Positions 57,385 to 64,000 of a stretch of 64,000 bases of DNA are shown here, one piece after another. Location: NCBI RefSeq assembly GCF_017873565.1, contig NZ_JAGGKH010000002.1, positions 186,001 to 250,000 of the forward strand, written 5' to 3'. Made by a program: the position numbers and the translations under genes. The stretch comes from Lederbergia galactosidilytica. Lineage in GTDB: Bacteria; Bacillota; Bacilli; Bacillales; Bacillaceae_C. The notes under the pieces were generated by a model. It did no database searches. It was not told where the DNA came from and saw only the letters and a program-made list of their open reading frames with translations. How positions within the stretch are numbered: the stretch's first letter is position 1; each line of letters begins with the position of its first letter.

Positions 57385-59439
57385 TTAATCCCCAGGATAA
57401 GGTACATCCTCTTCTTTAATGACAGTATTACCTCTCATTACCTTATAGCTTGCCGAGCTCCCTTTTTCTATTCTGAATTTCACTTCTCTTACAGATGTTT
57501 CAGTAATAGTGAAGGTATCAGCCGGAACAGACATATTGTTATCCATATCCTGTATTAATATTTTTATTTCTTGAGGAGGATTTTCCTTCTTCTCCTCTTG
57601 CTCCTGTTCTCCTTCCTCTTGTCCTTCTTCCCCTACTTCCTCTTCATCCATGTTTTCTTCTTCATTAGCTGAAGGATCGTATGGAATGGTGATTTCTTTC
57701 GTTACTTCTTTAAATGGAATTTCTTCCTGACCTTTTGAAATTATAACCTTTACCTTCTCTCCTTTGGAAAGTTCGGTTCCACTTTCAGGTTCTTGGGATA
57801 TAACAATCCCTTCAGGCACTGTATCGGAATATTCCTCAGCAGACATATCGATATCTAATCCAGTTGATTCCTCATAATTTTCTAAGCCTTTCCGATTATA
57901 ACCCGTTAAATCTTTCAATGTCAGTAATTCTTGCCCCATGCTTACTACAAATTTTAATGTTACTTCATCTGGAATAACTTCTGTTTCTGGATCAGGAGTT
58001 TGCTCTATAATCGTCCCTGCTGATGCATCGTTATATACTTCCTCTTTTTGAATATCATCAACATTGAAACCTAACTTTTCCAATAACTCTTTCACATCTT
58101 CGAATGATTGACCTGTATAATCAGATAAAGTGACTTTTTCTTTTCCAGTACTTAAATAAATTTTAACTATCTGCCCTTTTTTAATTGATTTACCTGCCCT
58201 CGGATCTGTTTTGATTACTTTTCCTTCGTCAACTTCTTCACTAGGCATCTCTATCGTATCACCTATTTCCAATCCATTATCAACAAGCATTGCAACGGCA
58301 TCATCATATTCTTCTCCCCTCAGATCTGGGACTTCAATCGTCTGCGCTGCATGAATTGCAGGTAAAATAAACATCAAAAATACGAGGAGTAATATTAATA
58401 AAGCTGAAATACTCCCTACAACCCATGGCCATTTTTTACGTTTTTTCTTTTTAGGGCTAGGCTTAGTAGCGTTTTTTGTATCCCCTTTTGCTTGTCCATT
58501 TTTGGGATGTGGAATCGTTTTGTTGTTCATATTTGTAAGATCATCTTCAGTGATAATCGGGATGGCTTTCGTTGCTTCATGGTCTTCGGGAATAGCAAAT
58601 TTCGGTTCATTTTTCCGAGCAGGATCTAATGCCGTATCTAAATCACTTTCCATTTCTTCCGCACTATCATAGCGCTGGAAAGGATCTTTTGTTGTTGCTT
58701 TTAAAACAATATTTTCCAGACTTTGTGGGACCATTGGATTCCAGCGTCTTGGGGAAGGGGTATCAGATTGTAAATGTTTCAAAGCAATCGAAATGGCAGA
58801 TTCTCCAAAAAAAGGCAATCGCCCCGTTAGTAACTCGAACATGACAATACCTAATGAATAGATATCAGATTTTTTTGTAGCCATCCCCCCTCTTGCTTGC
58901 TCAGGAGACAAATAATGAACTGATCCTAACACAGCATTAGTTTGTGTAATCGAAGTAGCACTTAAGGCCATTGCGATACCAAAATCAGTTATCATTACAT
59001 GACCATCGTGGTCTATTAATATATTCTGTGGCTTTATATCCCTGTGTATAATATGATTCTGATGTGCATGAGCAACAGCTGAAGTTAATTGTTTCATTAT
59101 GTCAATTGTTTTTTCAATTTCAAGTGGATGGTAACTTTGGATATATTCTTTTAATGTCATGCCATCTACAAATTCCATGACAATGTAATAGATATCATCC
59201 TCTTCTCCTACATCATAGATGCTAACGATATTCTCATGAGTCAAACTTGTCGCTGATTGTGCTTCTCTTTGAAAACGACGAATAAATTCATCTTCTGTAG
59301 CAAAATCTAATCGTAATATTTTTATTGCCACATCACGATCAAGAATCATATCATGAGCCAAATAAACATTGGCCATACCGCCTCCGCCGATTAGTCGGAT
59401 TACCTTATAACGGCCACTGACTCTTCTTCCTATTAACAT
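57385..59439 (-). CDS. prkC: Serine/threonine protein kinase PrkC with PASTA domains
   Basis: Membrane kinase that senses muropeptides and triggers spore germination in B. subtilis. 684 residues: kinase domain with the Gly-rich loop IGGGGMANVYLA, Lys in VAIKILRL, catalytic HRDIKPQNIL, DFG in ITDFGIA and an activation loop. A juxtamembrane KKKKRKK run precedes one helix (about 345-368), then three PASTA repeats (about 375-580) and an acidic low-complexity stretch near residue 620 (EEEVGEEGQEEGEQEQEE). ATG at 59439 shares one base with the prpC stop. Confidence 0.97.
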   Translation of the reverse strand: MLIGRRVSGRYKVIRLIGGGGMANVYLAHDMILDRDVAIKILRLDFATEDEFIRRFQREAQSATSLTHENIVSIYDVGEEDDIYYIVMEFVDGMTLKEYIQSYHPLEIEKTIDIMKQLTSAVAHAHQNHIIHRDIKPQNILIDHDGHVMITDFGIAMALSATSITQTNAVLGSVHYLSPEQARGGMATKKSDIYSLGIVMFELLTGRLPFFGESAISIALKHLQSDTPSPRRWNPMVPQSLENIVLKATTKDPFQRYDSAEEMESDLDTALDPARKNEPKFAIPEDHEATKAIPIITEDDLTNMNNKTIPHPKNGQAKGDTKNATKPSPKKKKRKKWPWVVGSISALLILLLVFLMFILPAIHAAQTIEVPDLRGEEYDDAVAMLVDNGLEIGDTIEMPSEEVDEGKVIKTDPRAGKSIKKGQIVKIYLSTGKEKVTLSDYTGQSFEDVKELLEKLGFNVDDIQKEEVYNDASAGTIIEQTPDPETEVIPDEVTLKFVVSMGQELLTLKDLTGYNRKGLENYEESTGLDIDMSAEEYSDTVPEGIVISQEPESGTELSKGEKVKVIISKGQEEIPFKEVTKEITIPYDPSANEEENMDEEEVGEEGQEEGEQEQEEKKENPPQEIKILIQDMDNNMSVPADTFTITETSVREVKFRIEKGSSASYKVMRGNTVIKEEDVPYPGD

Positions 59440-60191
59440 TAATCCTTGCACCTGCTTTCAGCTTGTGCTGCAATAATGGCAACGGAAATATTATCTTCTC
59501 CACCATAATGGTTAGCTAAATTAATGAGTTTTTTTGCCTTCTGGTCAAGTTCTATTTCATCCTTGATAATTTCCTGCATCTCAGCTACTGAAAGCTTATT
59601 GGATAGTCCGTCCGAACAAAGTAATAGTTTATCATTTTCTTCAAGTGTAACTGTTAAAATATCCATATCCGTTTCTAATTCCGTTCCCATTGCTTTTAGC
59701 AACATATTTTTTCTAGGATGAAATTCTGCATCTTCTGCTGAAATTTCTCCTGCTTTCACAAGTTCATTTACAAGTGAATGGTCTTCCGTTATTTGTTTAA
59801 AGCCATTTTCATTGTGCAAATAGCAACGACTATCACCAATATTGACAATGGTCGCAAATCCATCTAAACATAAAGCGGCAACTAAAGTGGTTCCCATTCC
59901 TTCACATTCCGGGTGTAACTGGGAATGTTCAAAAATTTTCTTATTCACATACTCCACTTGTGTACGAATCCATTGTTCAGCCATTTCAGGTGAAGTAAAA
60001 CTTTTCGTGTTTTCCCAAAGTTCTCCTAAGCTTGACACGGCTATTTGACTAGCAACTTCTCCAGCATTATGCCCACCCATTCCATCTGCCACAATAGCAA
60101 GATAATGATTAGCGGAATTTAAAAAAATCCCTCCGCTATCCTCATTAAGTTTTCGTATTTTTCCCTGATCTGTTTTAAATATCGCATCCAT
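59439..60191 (-). CDS. prpC: Serine/threonine protein phosphatase PrpC (PP2C)
   Basis: Reverses PrkC phosphorylation. 250 residues of the PPM family: metal-binding Asp in KLNEDSGGIF and ADGMGGHNAGEVAS, GTTLVAALCL, NIGDSRCYLH, LLLCSDGLSNKL and GGEDNISVAII. The last codon overlaps prkC's ATG. In B. subtilis rlmN lies upstream; here rsmB does. Confidence 0.97.
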   Translation of the reverse strand: MDAIFKTDQGKIRKLNEDSGGIFLNSANHYLAIVADGMGGHNAGEVASQIAVSSLGELWENTKSFTSPEMAEQWIRTQVEYVNKKIFEHSQLHPECEGMGTTLVAALCLDGFATIVNIGDSRCYLHNENGFKQITEDHSLVNELVKAGEISAEDAEFHPRKNMLLKAMGTELETDMDILTVTLEENDKLLLCSDGLSNKLSVAEMQEIIKDEIELDQKAKKLINLANHYGGEDNISVAIIAAQAESRCKD

Positions 60192-60245
60192 ATTTTCTTC
60201 TCCTCTTTAAGCTACTCGCTTATCTTTAAGGGTTCGAATTATCTA

Positions 60246-61589
60246 TTACTGATCCTTCTTTTTAAAAGCAGCAATAAAAAAGCCGTCACCACCGAAGTCT
60301 TGTGGTAAAATTTGCACCTTATTTTCTTTCGGATCAACTAGATGAGTTAGACTATTGGGTAAATGAATGTAATGTGGTATAAAGTTTTCTTGCTGTCGTA
60401 AAAATTCATTCACAGTCTCTAAATTTTCTTCCATATCAACTGTACAGGTACTATAGATTAGTAGGCCATTCTTTTTCAGCAATCTTGCAGATTCATTTAA
60501 AATTTCTAATTGAACATGACTCAATGCCGCAATATCTTGAATAGTCTTTGAATATTTTATATCAGGTTTACGTCGTAAAACTCCTAAACCAGAACAAGGA
60601 GCATCCACCAAAACACGATCAAAAGACTCTAGCTCTAGTAATTCGCTCGTATTTCTGCTATCCATCACATTAGCTTCAATATTTTGAAGTTGGAGGCGGG
60701 CCGCATTTTCATTTATGAGCCGCACTTTATGTGAATGGAGATCAAGCGCAACAACCTTCCCAGTTCCTTTTAGTTTTTCGGCAATATGTCCTGTTTTTCC
60801 TCCCGGCGCTGCACAAGCATCAAGCACTGCTAAATCTGGGGATAATTCCAATGCATATGCAACAACCATAGAACTTTCATCTTGAATACTAATCAACCCA
60901 GATTCATAAACTTTTGAATGGGCAATATTTCCTCTAAGAACTCTAATACCCTCGGGAATAATAGGACTAGGTTGAACATCAAAGCCTTCTTCCTTTAATA
61001 AACTTATTACCTCTTCCATTGAAGTCATTAGCATGTTAACTCTCGCCGTTTGCACAGGGGGCAGTAAATTATATTCACACATCGATTTTGTTTTTTCCCA
61101 ACCAAACTGCTTATTCCATCTTTGTACTAACCATAAAGGATGACTCGTCTCGACTGAAAGACGTTCTATAGGGTCAGCAATGATGTTGAGGGATGGGACT
61201 CCCTGTCTCTGGACTTGTCTTAAAATTCCATTCACAAAACTGGAAATTCCTTTATGTCCGCGTTTTTTTGCAATTTCAACAGCTTCAAATAAAATCGCTC
61301 GATCGGGAATTTTATCTAAATAAACCATCTGGTAAATAGATAAACGTAATAAATTTAACACCCAGTGGTCAGGTTGCTTCCGTAAAAAAGGTTGAAGATA
61401 ATAATCTAAGGTTAACTTACGCTGTATCGTTCCATAAACCAACTCTGTAAGCAATCCTACATCAGGCCCTGTTATTTTTTCCTTTTGGATTACCTGGTTC
61501 AATAATAAATTACTGTAAGATTGTTGTTTATCAATCAACTCCAATATATCTAGAGCTGCTTCTCGAACAGACTTTTTCTTTTTATTCAT
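60246..61589 (-). CDS. rsmB: 16S rRNA (cytosine-5) methyltransferase RsmB (Sun)
   Basis: Methylates C967 (E. coli numbering) of 16S rRNA. 447 residues: an N-terminal NusB-like domain (about 5-135) and a Rossmann methyltransferase domain with [45 protein letters not shown] and the catalytic Cys in [16 protein letters not shown]; overlaps the fmt stop by 8 bp. Confidence 0.97.
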   Translation of the reverse strand: MNKKKKSVREAALDILELIDKQQSYSNLLLNQVIQKEKITGPDVGLLTELVYGTIQRKLTLDYYLQPFLRKQPDHWVLNLLRLSIYQMVYLDKIPDRAILFEAVEIAKKRGHKGISSFVNGILRQVQRQGVPSLNIIADPIERLSVETSHPLWLVQRWNKQFGWEKTKSMCEYNLLPPVQTARVNMLMTSMEEVISLLKEEGFDVQPSPIIPEGIRVLRGNIAHSKVYESGLISIQDESSMVVAYALELSPDLAVLDACAAPGGKTGHIAEKLKGTGKVVALDLHSHKVRLINENAARLQLQNIEANVMDSRNTSELLELESFDRVLVDAPCSGLGVLRRKPDIKYSKTIQDIAALSHVQLEILNESARLLKKNGLLIYSTCTVDMEENLETVNEFLRQQENFIPHYIHLPNSLTHLVDPKENKVQILPQDFGGDGFFIAAFKKKDQ

Positions 61590-62535
61590 TATCCTGCCCC
61601 AATCGGTCCCCTAATTTAATTGTAGACCCTGTTCCATTTAAAAACTGTTCAGTCGTCATTTTCTTTTTACCTGCTGGCTGTACCTCTAATATTTTAATTC
61701 CTATTTCATTATTGGTCGAAACGGTAAAACTATTTTTTTCCACACTCACTATCGTTCCCGGTAATTTTTGTGTGGAATTTTCCACCTTTTCCGCTCGCCA
61801 TATTTTTAATGTTTTACCCGACCAAATAGTATAAGCTACTGGCCAAGGACTTAATCCTCTAATTTGGTTATAAATAGTCTCACCGGATTCATCCCAATTA
61901 ATTTTTTCTTGTTCTCTCGATATATTTGAGGCAAATGTCGCTAGTTGATGGTCTTGCGGGACTGGGTTTATTTTTCCTGCTAATAAATCAGGTATTGTTT
62001 CGGAAAGTAATTTCGCTCCAGCTAAACTAAGTTTATTATGTAAACTTCCAACATCGTCATTTTCTTCAATCGGTACCTCAACTTGCGTAAGAATATCCCC
62101 AGCATCCAATTGTTTCACCATATACATAATTGTGATACCTGTTTTTTCTTTTCCTTGCAATAATGCATAATGGATCGGAGCCCCACCCCTTAATTCAGGA
62201 AGCAATGAAGCATGCACATTAATACATCCATGTTTCGGGGCCTTTAACAAAGATTCTGGTAATATTTGTCCATAAGCTGCTGTCACTAGTAAATCAGGTT
62301 TTAAATCCACAATCTTCTGTACCTCTAGAGGATCACGAATTTTTTCCGGTTGCAATACTGGTATTCCTAAACGTTCCGCCTCTATCTTGACTGGGGGTGC
62401 CGTAAGCTTTTTTTTACGCCCAACCGGACGGTCTGGTTGCGTTACAACTGCTATGACATCATATTTCTCATCCATTAACTTTTTTAGAATAGGTACCGAA
62501 AAATCAGGTGTTCCCATAAAAATAACTCTGGTCAT
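61582..62535 (-). CDS. fmt: Methionyl-tRNA formyltransferase
   Basis: Formylates initiator tRNA. 317 residues: [55 protein letters not shown] (catalytic Asn/His region), and a C-terminal OB domain. The ATG at 62535 matches B. subtilis; a GTG three codons upstream is the alternative, and the RBS is weak. Its usual partner def is not next to it. Confidence 0.96.
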   Translation of the reverse strand: MTRVIFMGTPDFSVPILKKLMDEKYDVIAVVTQPDRPVGRKKKLTAPPVKIEAERLGIPVLQPEKIRDPLEVQKIVDLKPDLLVTAAYGQILPESLLKAPKHGCINVHASLLPELRGGAPIHYALLQGKEKTGITIMYMVKQLDAGDILTQVEVPIEENDDVGSLHNKLSLAGAKLLSETIPDLLAGKINPVPQDHQLATFASNISREQEKINWDESGETIYNQIRGLSPWPVAYTIWSGKTLKIWRAEKVENSTQKLPGTIVSVEKNSFTVSTNNEIGIKILEVQPAGKKKMTTEQFLNGTGSTIKLGDRLGQDNE

Positions 62536-63052
62536 CTCTCTCACTACTTTCTAACACTTATCTTTTTTCAATAAAACGCAGGTCAGAACAGCGTAACCAC
62601 AGGATGTGGCCAACTTAACCGTTTAACCTTATTATGAAAATTTGTACGTCGCTGTACATGCGCTTCCGCTTTTCGGTGTCCAGCTTTGGGCGGTAGGGGC
62701 TCGAGGTCTAATAACCTGAATCTTTCGAAGGGAAAAAGCACCCTTCTACAGATTCAGAACATTTGCTTGTCGCCCCTAAGCAACCGCCCTACGCTTTTCG
62801 GTGTCCAGCTTTGGGCGGTAGGGGCTCGAGGTCTAATAACCTGTATCTTTCGAAGGGAAAATGACCCTTCTACAGATTCAGAACATTTGCTTGTCGCCCC
62901 TAAGCAACCGCCCTACGCTTTTCGGTGTCCAGCTTTGGGCGGTAGGGGCTCGAGGTCTAATAACCTGAATCTTTCGAAGGGAAAATGCACCCTTCTACAG
63001 ATTCAGAACATTTGCTTGTCGCCCCTAAGCAACCGCCCTACGCTTTTCGATG
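62536..63052. other. priA-fmt intergenic region (no def)
   Basis: 517 bp filled mostly by the tandem palindromic repeats (62668-63049). A short inverted repeat TGTAC/GTACA lies at about 62643-62657. The 129-codon plus-strand frame across it is a by-product of the repeats. In B. subtilis this place holds def. Confidence 0.75.
62668..63049. repeat. Three tandem units of a palindromic intergenic repeat
   Basis: Units begin at 62668, 62793 and 62917 (GCTTTTCGGTGTCC), with the same start sequence again at 63042, so periods are 125, 124 and 125. The units differ by only a few bases. Each can fold: GGGCGGT with ACCGCCC, AGGGGC with GCCCCT, CTGAATCT with AGATTCAG (one base differs in unit 2), GAAGGG with CCCTTC. 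The block ends four bases before the priA stop. Single copies at 25101 and 38104 belong to the same family. Confidence 0.92.
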
Positions 63053-64000
63053 TCACATCATGTTATAAGGATTAACATCAATGGAAATAGTCAAACCTTC
63101 TTTATTGTATTGTTGCTGATAATGTTCTACTAGTCTTTTTAATGTTTGTGTTAATTTTGGTTCATGCTTGTATTTTATCAAACATTGATAACGATATCTA
63201 TCATTGATTCGTGGAATCGGTGAGGATGCAGGTCCTAATATGACTGCTTGTTCTGAAAGATTTGCTCGAATAAATTTTGCCATCTTTTCTGTAACAGAAA
63301 TAACCTTCATTAAATCTTCATGACTGACAGTTACCAAAGACAAATAATAAAAAGGTGGATAGGATCCCATTTTTCGTAGCATCATTTCTCGCTGATAGAA
63401 ATGATCATAGTTTTGTTGTCCTGCCAGCTGCACACTGTAATGCTCAGGAGCATAAGTTTGAATGACAACCTCTCCAGTTAATTCATGTCTACCTGCCCTT
63501 CCACTTACTTGTGTCAATAATTGAAAGGTCTTTTCCGCAGCTCTAAAGTCGGGCAAATTCAGCATCGTATCTGCACTTAAAACTCCAACAAGTGTGATGT
63601 TTGGGAAATCTAAACCTTTGGCAATCATTTGCGTTCCCAATAAAATATCGGCTCGTCCTGATTTAAATTGATCGAGCAACTTTTCATGTGCTCCTTTTCT
63701 TGATGTTGTATCAACATCCATCCGAATGATTCTAGCTTCAGGAAGCACCTTATTTAATTCTTCTTCCACCTTCTGGGTTCCAGTACCAAAATAACGAATA
63801 TGTTGGCTCGTACATTCAGGACATTTTTCTGGTACACCTGTTGTAAACCCACAATAATGACATTTCATTTCATTTGAAAACCGATGAAAAGTTAATGATA
63901 TGTCACAGTGTGGACACTGCATTACATACCCACAATCCCGACAAAGTAAAAAGGATGAATGTCCTCTTCTATTTAAAAATAAAATCGTTTGTTCTTGCTT
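63053..64000 (-). CDS. priA: Primosomal protein N' PriA (3' part, runs off window)
   Basis: Helicase that restarts stalled replication forks. The last 315 codons are in the window and stay open to base 64000. Visible: the zinc-binding insertion (CRDCG, CPHC, CHYCG, CPEC), the helicase C domain with GRADILLGTQMIAKGLDFPN and LTQVSGRAGRHELTGEVVIQ, and the C-terminal domain ending VNPYNMM. The ATG at 63922 is internal, not the true start. The stop abuts the tandem repeat. Confidence 0.95.
   Translation of the reverse strand, partial: KQEQTILFLNRRGHSSFLLCRDCGYVMQCPHCDISLTFHRFSNEMKCHYCGFTTGVPEKCPECTSQHIRYFGTGTQKVEEELNKVLPEARIIRMDVDTTSRKGAHEKLLDQFKSGRADILLGTQMIAKGLDFPNITLVGVLSADTMLNLPDFRAAEKTFQLLTQVSGRAGRHELTGEVVIQTYAPEHYSVQLAGQQNYDHFYQREMMLRKMGSYPPFYYLSLVTVSHEDLMKVISVTEKMAKFIRANLSEQAVILGPASSPIPRINDRYRYQCLIKYKHEPKLTQTLKRLVEHYQQQYNKEGLTISIDVNPYNMM

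Noticed and set aside
62668-63049. CRISPR-like array
   Set aside because: Units are about 125 bp, contiguous, with no unique spacers and no cas genes nearby.
62686-63075. A 129-codon plus-strand frame with internal repeats
   Set aside because: It is made by the tandem DNA repeat; the peptide repeats exactly with the units, has no RBS, and runs into the priA end on the other strand.

Overview
The window is a continuous stretch of chromosomal core genes from a low-GC, endospore-forming, flagellated member of the Bacillaceae. The gene order follows the Bacillus subtilis interval priA-fmt ... fla/che, seen here in reverse. Every gene is on the minus strand except rpmB. Evidence for a Bacillus-type organism: a swrD-fliY-cheY fla/che operon, codY directly upstream of flgB, the FapR-controlled lipid operon, PrkC/PrpC, and a 26-codon spoVM. 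The species cannot be fixed from sequence alone; no phage, insertion sequence, CRISPR array, rRNA or tRNA was seen.

Layout from high to low coordinates (direction of transcription): priA (cut by the window edge), a block of three tandem hairpin repeats, fmt-rsmB, prpC-prkC, rsgA-rpe-thiN, spoVM; then rpmB (+) convergent to spoVM; yloU-fakA, recG, fapR-plsX-fabD-fabG-acpP (fatty-acid and phospholipid supply), rnc-smc-ftsY-ylxM-ffh-rpsP-khpA (RNA processing, chromosome condensation, SRP targeting), ylqD-rimM-trmD, rplS, lepB-rbgA-rnhB-ylqG-ylqH, sucC-sucD, dprA, topA, xerC-hslV-hslU-codY, and the fla/che operon flgB-flgC-fliE-fliF-fliG-fliH-fliI-fliJ-ylxF-fliK-flgD-flgE-swrD-fliL-fliM-fliY-cheY-fliO-fliP-fliQ-fliR-flhB-flhA-flhF (flhF cut by the window start).

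The fla/che block encodes the basal body, the rotor switch, the type III export gate and its ATPase, the hook with its cap and ruler, and the polar/GTPase factor FlhF. Most junctions are overlapping or a few bases apart, with many TTG and GTG starts. The exceptions are three 150-220 bp spacers (flgD-flgE, fliL-fliM, flhB-flhA), the last of which looks like a folded RNA element.

Compared with the B. subtilis order known to me, trmFO (between topA and xerC), rlmN (between rsmB and prpC), def (between priA and fmt) and sdaAB-sdaAA (between fakA and recG) are missing from their usual places. Two of these gaps hold copies of one palindromic intergenic repeat family. I did not find a wholly new multi-gene system. 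The best leads are the hook protein with a roughly 180-residue helical insertion, the FliK-like/FlhB-C-like gene pair ylqG-ylqH far from the flagellar operon, the structured flhB-flhA spacer with sequence echoes in the rplS leader, the repeat family that abuts stop codons, and palindromes over the fapR and sucC promoters.
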